NCBI GenBank assembly: GCA_032622095.1
Contig: CP136066.1
Location: forward strand, 130,851,917-130,915,916
From: Siphonodentalium dalli
Lineage: Eukaryota; Mollusca; Scaphopoda; Gadilida; Siphonodentaliidae
Reading direction: 5' to 3'
DNA length: 64,000 nucleotides
The notes beneath the pieces are model-generated. The model had not been told where the DNA came from. It was given only the letters and a program-made list of their open reading frames with translations, and did no database searches. Made by a program: the position numbers and the translations under genes. This document shows positions 49,195 to 60,940 of this stretch, in pieces. Each line of letters begins with the position of its first letter. The first letter of the stretch is position 1.

Positions 49195-49596
49195 TATCGC
49201 GAATTATTGGAATAACGATCACTCTTATATTAACGAAAAGATCGAAAAAGTTGTGTTAAAAAAAATGGCGCTCGCGCGCGGCCCCTTCCCCTTTTTTTGG
49301 TTCGGTTTATTTTTTGTATGGGGGATTGTACGTATCAAAAGGAAACGTGCATTCGAGGAGAGGAGAAAAGAGTAAATGAACAAGAAAAAAGAGCAAATGA
49401 TCAAGAGGGGAGTGGGAAAAAGAGCAAATAAGCAACTGAGCACATGAGCAAGAGTGGATAACACCAAAACGACCTTAACGTCATCGTTAGCATGTATGAA
49501 TATAATGTTATCATGCGTACATTTTTTTCCAAAAAAAGGGGAAGGGGCCGCGCGCGCGCGCCATTTTTTTTAACACAACTTTTTCGATCTTTTCGT

Positions 49597-49607
49597 TAAT
49601 ATAAGAG
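49597..49607 (+). promoter_or_regulatory. TATA-like element upstream of the H right-arm genes
   Basis: TTAATATAAGA lies 30-40 bp before the first small ATG (49635). The mirror copy serves the other arm, so transcription would run outward from the palindrome centre. Confidence 0.3.
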
Positions 49608-49634
49608 TGATCGTTATTCCAATAATTCGCGATA

Positions 49635-49775
49635 ATGCCTGGGTGCCCTTTATGCGGAAATATTTTATCGACGAACTACAATCTACAAAGACATAAACAG
49701 ATTAAACAGGAATTATGTCAGGAACGAATGGAGATTTTTTCGGGAAAGATACAGATGACCGAGAAACGGTTCTAG
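49635..49775 (+). CDS. Small C2H2-like zinc-finger ORF in H
   Basis: A 46-codon ORF, MPGCPLCGNILSTNYNLQRH..., with CPLC then Leu-Gln-Arg-His at finger spacing (C-x2-C-x12-H) but no clear second His at x3-5. A Cys follows seven residues after the His. It overlaps the next ORF at 49715 in another frame. It may be the first exon or frame of one gene covering 49635-50268, joined by splicing or frameshift; I cannot decide from sequence alone. The same sequence is present in the left arm. Confidence 0.4.
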   Translation: MPGCPLCGNILSTNYNLQRHKQIKQELCQERMEIFSGKIQMTEKRF

Positions 49776-49939
49776 ATTCGTCCGAATCTGATATCATTCC
49801 CCGTTCACCTTCATCAGAATCTAGAACCGCTTCGTCCTCTTCAGATTCAGAGGATGATACTGTCGCGGTAGTAGATCGGTATTCGGCCGTAAGAAAGCTG
49901 CGCGATGCGTCAGTGAGATGGACACATTCAAAAGTATGA
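49715..49939 (+). CDS. Acidic Ser/Asp-rich 74-aa ORF in H
   Basis: ATG at 49715 opens MSGTNGDFFGKDTDD, then clusters of Ser, Asp and Glu (SSSSDSEDD), and a basic end (AVRKLRDASVRW). The last 22 bases overlap the start of the next ORF in another frame. No domain is recognised; the composition is that of a disordered linker. It is probably part of the same gene as its neighbours. Confidence 0.4.
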   Translation: MSGTNGDFFGKDTDDRETVLDSSESDIIPRSPSSESRTASSSSDSEDDTVAVVDRYSAVRKLRDASVRWTHSKV

Positions 49940-50268
49940 TGAAACGCGTCATCGATGATGTGAAAGCATTGTCTGATAAGTTTGATCAACTGATGGAAGA
50001 AGAGGGCGTGTCGGGAGAAGAGGCTGAGGGAAAAGCTCAGCTAGAACGCGTCGACACAGAGTTTTCTCTCTATCTCAAAAGTTACAGACGATTGATAGAA
50101 TACCAGCATCGATTGAAAACATCCCGCATACATAACGCTATCATGAAGAAAATGGTCAAACTGACCAAACACGGATATAATAATGAATGGGCTGCGGATG
50201 AAGCGATGAGAAAATTCAAGAAACTCCTAGAAATAAATCTAACGGTCGAAGATTCTGACAATGATTAA
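49918..50268 (+). CDS. Helical 116-aa protein of element H
   Basis: MDTFKSMMKRVIDDVKALSD and following residues form a long predicted helix (residues 1-75, heptad-like). A block around LKTSRIHNAIMKKM and a charged helix KFKKLLEINL follow, then the acidic tail VEDSDND. The ATG overlaps the upstream ORF. AATAAA stands at 50274-50279, directly after the TAA. The C-terminal pattern (LK-x3-H-x2-IM ... A-DEA-x-K-x-K-LL) recalls an uncharacterised protein family I associate with Polinton-like DNA in invertebrates; this is from memory and weak. Pieces of its C-terminal coding region recur at 51547-51709 and 52000-52156. Confidence 0.5.
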   Translation: MDTFKSMMKRVIDDVKALSDKFDQLMEEEGVSGEEAEGKAQLERVDTEFSLYLKSYRRLIEYQHRLKTSRIHNAIMKKMVKLTKHGYNNEWAADEAMRKFKKLLEINLTVEDSDND

Positions 50269-51233
50269 ATTTCAATAAACTTCATCAACATGTTATTCTC
50301 GTCTTCGTTATATATATATAAGTGGGGAGGGGGATTGTAGAGCGAGAAACGATACATAAATGTTACATTAAGAGCCCTAAAATTTGAAGTTTAAATATTG
50401 TTCTGTGTCTTTTTAACTTTCACCCACTGCGTGTGTATTGTGTTTCTTTAACATTCATTCATAATGAGTGCCGTGTGTCCCTTTAGAGCGCATTGTGCTC
50501 CTTTAATATTCACACACCAATATTACATAACGTCCCTTACCTCGTGTCACTTTAACATTCCAAACCGTGCGTGCATTATCCCCCTTTAATTATGTCATAG
50601 CGTTGGTACATAGAAGACTGTATAACACTATGCCTATGCCTATGTCTGTATATGTTGTCACATCGTCAGTGTAACGCCCACCTTTAATGGTGTCGTAGCG
50701 TGTGTACATATAAGACTGTATAACACTATGTCTATGTATGTATGTGTTGGAACATTTAAGAAAGATGTGAAATATAAATGTCAAGACTCAGTTCATTCGT
50801 GTAGTAATTTCGTATCAGTTAACCGCTCTTCATTCGTATGTGTAATTACCAACAGGTAAGTTGCACTATTTTTGAAAGCAATCAAGATGGCGTACCTCGG
50901 TGTGACATTTTCATTAAATTACAATAACCCTCGGCTGTGGTGTAACAGGTTTATAGTTTATAGTCAAATAACCCAGAGTGATTTAATTCACAATGAAGTA
51001 CACTGACACTCCACTGATAATTGACATACAACTGTATAAGTGAACATGAAGTAATGTGTGGCTCCAATATTTGGGGGATAAAGGACACCATACTGTTTTG
51101 ACTAAATGACCATCTATTATTGAGAATGAATAGACTCGATAACGCGCTTTATTATTTACGTACAGGGTCATATTTCTCTATAGACAGTGACTATTGTATT
51201 CCAGAGTCTGTGAACGCATGGCGCTGCGGTTAG

Positions 51234-51499
51234 CTTCTGCTCTATGAGCGGTACTTTAGCTTTGTATCTACCCTATGGTCGGTACTTTAGCTTTGTATCA
51301 CAATCGATTTCATCATGTCACCAGGTTACACATATCTATATAATAGAGTGCTCATATTGAAATCACTCATAATTGCATTGACATTTGGATAGGTAGGTTG
51401 TATTGTAGCCAATGTGATAAATTTGTATCCAGTACAAACAACACGAAGAGACGTTGTGAACGACCGGCGGCGGCTCAACAACAACGCCGCCGGCGGCCG

Positions 51500-51542
<43 letters not shown>

Positions 51543-52193
51543 GGTTGTTCCTCTTTCTCAAAAGTTACGAACGATTAATAGAATACCAGCATCGAATGAA
51601 AACATCACCCATACATAACATGATCATGAAGAAAATGGTCAAACTGACCAAACACGGATATAATAATGAAGGGGCTGTAGATTCAGACAACGTTAGAGCG
51701 GTATTTTAGCTTCTGCTCTATGAGCGGTACTTTAGCTATGTATCTGCCCTATGGGGCGGTACTTTAGCTTTGTATCACAATCGATTTCATCATGTCACCA
51801 GGTTACACATATCTATATAATAGAGTGCTCATATTGAAATCACTCATAATTGCATTGACATTTGGATAGGTAGGTTGTATTGTAGCCAATGTGATAAATT
51901 TGTATCCAGTACAAACAACACGAAGAGACGTTGTGAACGACCGGCGGCGGCTCAACAACAACGCTGCCGGCGGCGGTTGTTGTTGTTGTTGTTGTTCCTC
52001 TTTCTCAAAAGTTACGAACGATTAATAGAATACCAGCATCGAATGAAAACATCACCCATACATAACATGATCATGAAGAAAATGGTCAAACTGACCAAAC
52101 ACGGATATAATAATGAAGGGGCTGTAGATTCAGACAACGTTAGAGCGGTATTTTAGCTTCTGCTCTATGAGCGGTACTTTAGCTATGTATCTG
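51234..52193. repeat. ~460-bp tandem repeat in the right arm of H carrying gene fragments
   Basis: CTTCTGCTCTATGAGCGGTA begins units at 51234, 51709 and 52155. Each full unit ends in a GGCGGCGGCTCAACAACAAC/(GTT)n hairpin-like tract fused to ~160 bp from the 116-aa ORF's C-terminus (KSYERLIEYQHRMKTSPIHN). The left arm has only two unit boundaries, and there the coding fragment is lost. Confidence 0.8.
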
Positions 52194-52476
52194 CCCTATG
52201 GGGCGGTACTTTAGCTTTGTATCACAATCGATTTCATCATGTCACCAGGTTACACATATCTATATAATAGAGTGCTCATATTGAAATCACTCATAATTGC
52301 ATTGACATTTGGATAGGTAGGTTGTATTGTAGACACACGAATTAAATTTGTCTGGCCATGAATGCCAATGCACCATGATAGTTATCGATGTCAATAATGC
52401 GTTTCGTTGAGATCTTGATTGAGTTGATGACAATATTCTGACAAAAATTCTTTTCGATCTATAAAATGCTGCTCAC

Positions 52477-52845
52477 TTGCTCACCTCTTGCTCATTTGCT
52501 CATTTGTATTGCTCATTTGCTCATTTTCTTGCTCATTTTGCTCATTTTCTTGCTCATTTGCTCATTTTCTTGCTCATTTGCTCATTTGCTCATTTGCTCA
52601 TTTTTATTGCTCATTTTCTTGCTCATTTGCTCATTTTTTTGCTCATTTGCTCATTTTTATTGCTCATTTGCTCATTTTCTTGCTCATTTGCTCATTTTCT
52701 TGCTCATTTGCTCATTGTTTTGCTCATTTGCTCATTTTTATTGCTCATTTGCTCATTTGCTCATTTGTATTGCTCATTTGCTCATTTTCTTGCTCATTTG
52801 CTCATTTTCTTGCTCATTTGCTCATTTTCTTGCTCATTTGCTCAT
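52477..52845. repeat. GCTCATTT minisatellite, right arm of H
   Basis: Inverse counterpart of 46527-46935, with a different number and order of variants. Confidence 0.9.
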
Positions 52846-53310
52846 TGATTGGTGCATACTCAAGAGTCATAGACCTAACATCCAATGTACTTTAATGGTG
52901 TCATAGCGTGGGTACATAGAAGACTGTATAACACTATGCCTATGTCTGTATCGGTTGTCACACCGTGAGTGGATTGTCCGCCTTTAATGATGTCATAGCG
53001 TGTGTACATGCAAGACAGTATAACACTATGATTATGTCTGTAGCTGTTGTTGGTAAGATGTGAAATATAAATTTCAAGGTTCAATTCATTCGTGTAGTAA
53101 TTTCGTATATGTTCAATGCTCTTTATTCGTGCGCTTGTATTGTTAACATTCATTCATAATGAGTGTCCCTTTAGAGTGTCTTGTGTTCCTTTAAGATTCA
53201 AACACCAATATTACATCACGTCCCTTGTTTCGTGTCACTTTAACTCCTTGAGTGTATTGACCCTTCTAATGATGTCATAGCATGGGTACATGCAAGACAG
53301 TATAACACTA

Positions 53311-53515
53311 TGACTAAGTTTTTGAAGTTTTTGAAATTTTTGAAATTTTTGAAATTTTGAAAGTTTTTGAAATTTTGGAAGTTTTTGAAATTTTTGAAAT
53401 TTTTGAAATTTTGGAAGTTTTTGAAATTTTTAAAATATTTGAAAGTTTTTGAAATTTTTGAAAGTTTTTGAAATTTTTGAAATTTTTGAAGTTTTTGAAA
53501 TTTTGGAAGTTTTGG
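53311..53515. repeat. TTTTTGAAATT/G repeat, right arm of H
   Basis: Inverse counterpart of 45325-45510. Confidence 0.9.
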
Positions 53516-55849
53516 GTTTTGAATTTTTTTGTTGTTGGAATATTTTAGTACAAACAATTTTACCCGCCAAAAAATCTATTTTTAGATGTGGGGGTAACAA
53601 GCCACACGTACTACTATAATCTTATGACATTGCTTCATTAAACAGGCCCCTGGTATTTTCGGGAGGGGGGACTTTCGCTCGCAGACGACGAGTTGCCCAC
53701 CCCAGACAATGTACAGATATCTTCGTAATTGCAAAATAACATAGGCCGCCATATTTGTGATCGATATGTCACTTATCACATGGGTCTTAACTTTAAGATT
53801 ATCTTAAGACACCTCACACCAGTCTTAAAGACCAAAGTTAAGACCATCTTAAGTTAAGACCTTGTTCGTGAAACGCACTTATGACTGAAGTTTGAACTTA
53901 TGACCATCTTATTTACACGTTCACTGCCGAAAACCAATTGGTAATTCCATCCCGTATGCCAACATGGGATTGCATGTTTTTTCCGATAGTATAGTTGGGG
54001 AGCCCGCATATGTTCCATTTACACTTTTGCGTACAAAAGGTTTGACCCCATAAAGTTGGTACCAATAATGGAACATTCTGAAAAACCGATTTCTTAAGTT
54101 GCGCATTCCTGGGGTTTAGGGGCAGCTGAACCCCAAAAAGTGCCAAAAATCACTTCCATTTACACTTCGCGTACATCGATGAATTTTGGTTTGATGATAC
54201 TCCTAAGTGTACCGATAAAGAAAACACAACTTAAGAAAGGGATTTCCCTGGGGTTTTCAGATAAGAAAGGTGGTCCCATGCTGAACCCCAATTTTTCACT
54301 TTTTCACTTTTTTTTATACTTTCGCGTACATCCATAATTTTTGGTCTCAAAGTACTTTGATATCTACTAATTATAAAAACACAACTTAAGAAGCAACTTT
54401 TCCTGGGGTTTTAAGATAAGAAGGGGGTCATCGGGTCACCCCCCCAAAACGTAAAAAATCACTTTTATTTACATGATTGCATTCGTCCAACGTGTGTGTA
54501 TGTGCGTACACCCCTGGAACGTTGCACTATTACAACCAATACATCTCTAAATCGATACGATCAACTTAAGAAATAAATATTCATGTCGTTTTCTGATAAG
54601 AACGAGACTTGTTACCCCCCTCTCCCAACCCGATCCATTTTCTAGAACTATAAGTGAGCCAGTTTTATGAAAATTATAGCGGAAACTCTAGTAAAATGTA
54701 TACAAATGTATATATTTTCGTGAAGCTAAGACATAATGACAATTTTTTGGGCCAAAATTGAAACTCCCCATCCAAGATGGCCACCAAAATGGCCGCCGGA
54801 AGTTGAAAATATGACATTTTTTCACAAATATCTTCTAGATCAATTCATGCTGTTTGGAACTGGTTGAGTAATGCAACTTTATTTTGTGTTTTGTATGTTA
54901 ACTGATCATTGGAGCAATTAAATATGTAATTATTGGGGTCCTAACCCTTCCGATCCCTCAAAAATTCGATTGTACAGAATGCGGTATAAAATTTCAACAA
55001 CAAAAATACAATTGGGATTCTATTCATATTTCAACAAGAAATGAGCAGAACTTTGTAATGTAAATGAGGCATATCATTACCTAGGAATATTCCAAATCAC
55101 TGGAACCAAAATTCTTACTTTGGCTCAAAATGGCTGCCAATATGGCCGCCAAAATATGGAAAATGGTAAATATTATACAGCGTGTATTGCAATCGCTTAC
55201 AAGTTGTATTGATGTATAAAATGGGCTATTCTGCATTCTATACATTGAATACTAACATGTCTGATGCACCATGGTTAATTGTTACTATTTTCACCAATGA
55301 CATCGTCAAAAATATTGGAATTTTCTCTAAAAAACTTGACATAAATATTGGCAAAAATTAAGTTTTCAGGTTTGGACAAATTGTTCAAGTAAAATATAAC
55401 TATCTTTGGATTGAAAGGTGTTTATTGCTTTGGTCTATCTTAAATGTGTCGCACTACAGTGTTTATAGACCAAATTGCTCAAGATGGCTTCCAAAATGTA
55501 ATTTTGTTTACATATATCCCGATCATTCTCTTCATTATCCGAAAAGGTAGCAAATTGTGACTCACTTGGTTATTATACGTGTTAGTTAATTAACTGACAA
55601 CTACATGTTCTATTCCCAGTTGTCCCAGTTCCGTATGGAGCATGACAAATTCATTTTAAAGTATGTAATTTTGCCGAGAACCTCTTTTGTGATTTTGGCC
55701 ATATCTATTGAAAGGAAATGGGCAGAACTTTGAGACAGAACTGATATGGACATAATCTTTGGCAATTCTGGTCCATTATGATAAAAAAAATGTCAACAGG
55801 ATACAGTGTGGATGCCAAGATCGTAGCCAGGGAGTTACTCTGTGATCAT

Positions 55850-57490
55850 ATGTGGGGTGAATAGCTATACAGGGAGTTATTGTATGTCATGACTGATGTG
55901 AGTAGGTATACAATGAGTGACTATATGGTTATGAGTGGGTTGTCCATTGTAAGATGCATCTAGGTATACAGGGAGAGGTCATGGTCAGATGTGAGGTGAA
56001 TCGGTATGCATGGAGTGACTGTATTGTGTATTATTGTGTATATCCAGTACGGGTGCACCCGGTGTGCGTGCATGGTCATTGGTGTGGTGTATGTATATAG
56101 CTACATGGTCATATATGTGTTGATTATGTATATATGGAGTGACTGTAAGGTCATGGGTGGGATGTACATGCGTTGTCTGTATGGTCATGGATGGGGTGTG
56201 TGATGTTATGGTTACGGGTAATGTGTATAGGTATACATGGAATGACTGTACGGTCATGATTGAATATGAATACCTGGAGTAAGCTAGGTGGACATTATCG
56301 AGCGTGTGGGTACATAGGGAGTGTCCTTGTGGTAACGGGTGGGATGTATATTTATATATCTCGTGTATGTATTATCATTGGTGGGTGTATATGGCTTAGC
56401 TGTATTATCATGGATGGCGTATGATTATACAGTGAATTGCTGAATTGTCATGCGTGAGGTGTATATGCAAGTATGGATTGTTTGAGTGGTCGTTTGTGCG
56501 GGTTTTTTGTATATCTGGAAGGGCTGAATGGCCATTCGTAACGTTTACATGTATACCTGGAGTGAATTTATGGTCTAGGGTGGGCTGCATATGTATATCG
56601 AGTGGTTATGTGACTATGAGTGTCGAATAGGTATACAGGTAGTGACCGTATTGTTAATGGTGATATGATTACATGTAGGTATACAAGTAGTGACTGTATA
56701 TTCATAAATGTGAAGAACATCTATACAGGGGGTGGTGACAGGCGTATGAGTATACACGTACCTGGTGTTCCTGTTTGGTGACTCGTGTCGGTATCGTCAT
56801 GTGTAGGTTATACCAGCACACACACTTGTTGCTTTATTGTCATGGGCGAGGGACATGTGTATATAGCGAGTGGCTATATGGCCATGGATGAGGTGCATAT
56901 GCATTCATGGAGTGACGATACTGACATGTCACGGCTGGGGTGTATTAGTATATATTGAGTGGCTATTCGGCTATGGTGTGACAAATAGGGATGCAGGGAT
57001 TGAAATGTCCAATGTTGAGGTGAATATGTATACAAGGATTGACCATGATCGTGTATGAATGTTTTGAATAGGTACACACGGGGTGACTATATGGCTATAG
57101 GTCAGGTGAAGGAGTATACCAGGTAACATGGTGAGGGTATGTGTATGAATCGAGTGGCTATATGGCCAGTGGTGATGTGCATATGTATACCGGAGTGACT
57201 GTATGGTCATTGTTGTGGTGTTGATGTTTATATTGATTGTATATTTTACCATGCGTTTGGAGAATAGGTATACATGGGATGACCTTATGGCCAATGGTGA
57301 GATGAATGGATATACAAGGAGTGACTATATGGTTATGTGTCATGTTTAGGAGTATACCCGGTGTTCCTGCATTGTGACGCGTGGCTGTATGGTCATCCGT
57401 GGTCATGGGTCAGGTGTACATGTATACAGTGGGTCACTATATTGTTATGTCTGTGGTGTTTATGTATATATATAATGACTGTGTGATAAT
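55850..57490. repeat. Minisatellite, left arm of K
   Basis: Degenerate 40-70-bp units around TATACATGGAGTGACTGTAT and GGTCATGGGTGAGGTGTATA. All ORFs here (His/Thr/Tyr-rich) are repeat translations. Confidence 0.85.
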
Positions 57491-57575
57491 GGGTGGCTAT
57501 CGCTTTCCACGATATGACATGACCTCTCTATTGATTAACATATCCTTGAGTTATTGTGGAAAGCGATAGCCGCCC
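57491..57575. repeat. Central hairpin of K
   Basis: GGGTGGCTATCGCTTTCCAC at 57491-57510 and its near-complement at 57556-57575 flank a 45-base loop and mark the symmetry centre. Confidence 0.85.
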
Positions 57576-58210
57576 AAGGTACACATGTACAACCCACCCA
57601 TTACCCCAGTCACTCCATATGTACATAAACACCACACAAATGGCAACACAGTCACCCACTTTATACACGTACATGTACTAGTACACCTGATCGTACAGCC
57701 CTATACTTGGTTATACCCGTACATACCACAAATGACGATACAGCCACGAGTCACCATTCATGAACACCAGGTATACACCTACACCCGACACATGACCATA
57801 TAGTCACTCTATGTATACATATTCACTACATTCACGATCATACAGTCACTCATATTATACATATTCACCTCACCATGGACCATACAGCCACTACATGTAT
57901 ACCTATTCGCCGTACACATGACCATAGAGTCAATCCGGGTATACATATGCACACCACCAATGGTGATCCCTTCCAGATATACCAATATCCGCACATACGA
58001 CCATTCACAGGTTCCATACTTGCCATACTCATACACGCCATCCATGATAATAAATCTACTCCCCATACACCACCAATGATAACACATCCACAACATATAT
58101 AAATATACGTCCCACCGTTACAAACAGGGCACTCGCTTTATACACACACATCATTCATGACCATACAATAACTCCGTGTATACCTATTATCATCATCTAT
58201 GATCATTGAG
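57576..58210. repeat. Minisatellite, right arm of K (inverse orientation)
   Basis: Complementary units (ACCATACAGTCACT, TATACATATTCAC). About 1 kb shorter than the left array. Confidence 0.85.
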
Positions 58211-60148
58211 TAACTTCCTGGCTGCCATCTTAACTTCCACCCTGTATCCAGTTGATAATTTTTTATCATAATGGGCCAGAATACCAACATATCATGGCTC
58301 ATCTCAGTTCCGTCTCAAAGTTGTGCCCATTCCCTTTCAACAATATGGCCAGAAGCACAAAAGAGGTTTTCCGCAAAATTCCATACTGCAACTTTAAAAT
58401 GAATTTGTCATGCCCCATACGGAACTGGGACAAACATAATAGAACATAGTTGTCAGTTAATTACATTGTAACTAACACGTACAATAACCAAGTGAGTCAC
58501 AATTTGCCACCTTTTTTCGGATGCAGAGAGTAATGTTCGGGATATGTTAACTTTTAACTTTTTACAAATTTGGTTGCCATTTTGGAAGCCATCTTGAGCA
58601 ATTTAGTCTATAAACACCGTAGTGTGGTACATTTAAGATAGACCAAAACAATAAACACCTTTCAATCCAAAGATAGTTACATTTTACTTGAACAAATGAT
58701 CGAACCCTGAAAAGTTAATTTTTGCCGATATTTATGTCAAGTTTGTGAGAGAAAAATCCAATATTTCTGGTGATATCAGTGGTGACAATAGTAAAAATGA
58801 TCCATGGTGCATCAGACATGTTAGTATGCAATGTATAGAAAACAGATTAGTCAATTGTGTACATCAACCACAACTTGTAAGCGATTGCAGGACACTCCTG
58901 GGGCAATATTTACCATTTTCCATATTTTGGCGGCCATATTGGCAGCCATTTTGAGCCAAGGTAAGATTTATGGTTCCAGAGATTTGGAATATTCATAGGT
59001 AATGATATACCTCACTTACATTACAATGTTCTGTTCATTTCTTGTTGAAATATGACTAGAATCCCAATTGTGATTTTTTTTAAATTTTGTACTGCGTTCT
59101 GTAAGATCGAATTTTTGAGGGATCGGAAGGGGTTAGGACCCCAATCATTGCATATTTAATTGCTCCAATTATCAGTTAATATACAAAACACAAAATAAAG
59201 TTGCATTACTCAACCAGTTCCAAACAGCATGAATTGATCTAAAATATATTTGTGAAAAAATGTCATTTTCAACTTCCGGCGGCCATTTTGGTGGCCATCT
59301 TGGATGGTGAGTTTCAATTTTGGCCCAAAAAAGTGTCATTATGTCTTAGCTTCACGAAAATATATACATTTGTATACATTTTACTAGAGTTTCCGCTATA
59401 ATTTTTATAAAACTGGCTCACTTATAGTTCTAGAAAATGGATCGACATGAATATATATTTCTTAAGTTGATCGTATCGATTTAGGGATGTATTGGTTGTA
59501 ATAGTGCAACGTTCCAGGGGTGTACGCACATACACACACGTTGGACGAATGCAATCATGTAAATAAAAGTGATTTTTTTACGTTTTGAGGGGTGAACCGA
59601 TGACCCCCTTCTTATCTTAAAACCCCAGGAAAAGTTGCTTCTTAAGTTGTGTTTTTATAATTAGTACATATCAAAGTACTTTGAGACCAAAAATGATGGA
59701 TGTACGCGAAAGTATAAAAAAAAGTGAAAAATCACGTTTTGGGGTTCAGCATGGGACCCCCTTTCTTATCTGAAAACCCCAGGAAAATCCCTTTCTTAAG
59801 TTGTGTTTTCTTTATCGGTACACTTAGGAGTATCATCAAACCAAAATTCATCGATGTACGCGGAAGTGTAAATAGAAGTGATTTTTGGCACTTTTTGGGG
59901 TTCAGCGGCCCCTAAACCCCAGGAATGCGCAACTTAAGAAATCGGTTTTTCAGAATGTTCCATTATTGGTACCAACTTTAGGGGGTCAAACCTTTTGTAC
60001 GCAAAAGTGTAAATAGAACATATGCGGGCTCCCTAACTAGTAGTTACTATTTGACGTATGTATGAGTTATAGTTCCACCAATATCGGGTTATATGATGCT
60101 GAAACATGTCACAAGGCAACTGGGATGGAATTTACCAGTGTTTCATCG

Positions 60149-60355
60149 CTGGTGCCAGCTACGAGTTATCTCGTAGGTAAATAAAATTACATTTTCTACG
60201 ACATATATGACGAAGAGTGCTATACAGGTGCAACCATATCGTGTATAAGACACGGTAAATTAATTTATATACAAACATTGGTACATTCTACGTCATCTAA
60301 GACGTCGCAACTGTAATACTGATTTACCTACGAGATAACTCGCAGCTGGCACAGG
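60149..60355. mobile_element. ~207-bp MITE-like inverted repeat in J
   Basis: The ends GTGCCAGCTACGAGTTATCT and the complement of GTGCCAGCTGCGAGTTATCT extend through GTAGGTAAAT. Each arm contains its own small palindrome CTACGAGTTATCTCGTAG (one substitution on the right). Confidence 0.65.
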
Positions 60356-60559
60356 TATTCGCTTGTGCCTATACTAGTACTTGATGTAGGGGTGGCTCGA
60401 GCTTCCAACAGCCTCTAGCACTATATTCGTATTCGTCCACTCTCAGAACGTAACCATGCAGTTATAAAACAGTTGAGTAAATTCGAGATGTGTAATAAAC
60501 ATAGAAACAGAGCTGATAATTAGATTAGTTAGAATTTAGAAATTATATAGTACTAGCAG

Positions 60560-60940
60560 GTTAGCCCGCCACTTGCGTGGTTCATCTGAAACATGACATT
60601 TAAAAAAAATAAAAAATTTAATTAATTAATTTTTTTAATTTTTTTTCTTTCAATGAGTTATGAATTAATTCTGCCTTTTTAATTAATTAATTATTTTAAT
60701 TTTAATTTTTTTCAATGAGTTAATTCTGCCTTTTTAATTTTTTAATTTAATTTTTTATGGTACCCGTCCTTAAAAGAGGTATGATTTACCCGATGAAAAT
60801 CTCCCCCATTCCTAGGAACGACAGACATAAGATGTTGGCAGTCTGAGTATGGTAGCCGTCCCTAAAAGAGGTATGATTTACCCGATGAAAATCTCCCCCA
60901 TTCCTAGGGACAGACATAAGATGTTGGCAGTCTGACTTCC
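60560..60940. repeat. AT-rich stretch and ~88-bp tandem duplication
   Basis: TTAATTAATTTTTT-rich sequence, then two copies (about 60758 and 60848) of a unit with AGGTATGATTTACCCGATGA and CATAAGATGTTGGCAGTCTG. Confidence 0.75.

Larger units (their letters stand above)
45250..53615. mobile_element. H: 8.37-kb palindromic element, arms ~4.05 kb, 6-bp target duplication
   Basis: The left arm 45250-49300 and the right arm 49529-53615 are inverted copies around a ~230-bp spacer. Termini are AGTAGTACGTGTGGC and its complement. ATAATC lies at 45244-45249 and 53616-53621, and the E2 end (compare 40969-41130) is restored when H is removed. Polintons/Mavericks have 6-bp duplications, AG-starting termini and long TIRs. 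H lacks polymerase B, integrase and capsid genes, so if related it is a non-autonomous derivative reduced to TIR-like arms. It carries a small gene set (intact in the right arm), GCTCATTT minisatellites and a TTTCAAAAA repeat. Confidence 0.8.
43296..53649. mobile_element. E2: same family as E1, inserted in it in reverse orientation
   Basis: Left end GGGCCTGTTTCATGAAGGCA at 43296 is type Y; the right end at 53649 is type X, split by element H (45130-45249 and 53616-53649). CTG flanks at 43293-43295 and 53650-53652. Since E1 has X left and Y right, E2 is inverted relative to E1. Net E2 DNA is about 2.0 kb (43296-45249 plus 53622-53649). No transposase ORF. The interior holds an ATT microsatellite (43878-43905). 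Confidence 0.75.
53993..60038. mobile_element. K: 6.05-kb inverted-repeat element with minisatellite core
   Basis: The arms pair from AGTTGGGGAGCCCGCATATG at 53993 and its near-complement AGTTAGGGAGCCC ending at 60038. In each arm: ~150-bp units with CCTGGGGTTTT(A/C)AGATAAGAA, then blocks with ATGGC(C/G)GCCAAAATGGC-type phrases, then a minisatellite. Left-arm minisatellite is longer than right. No protein recognised. The target duplication is unresolved. Confidence 0.75.
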
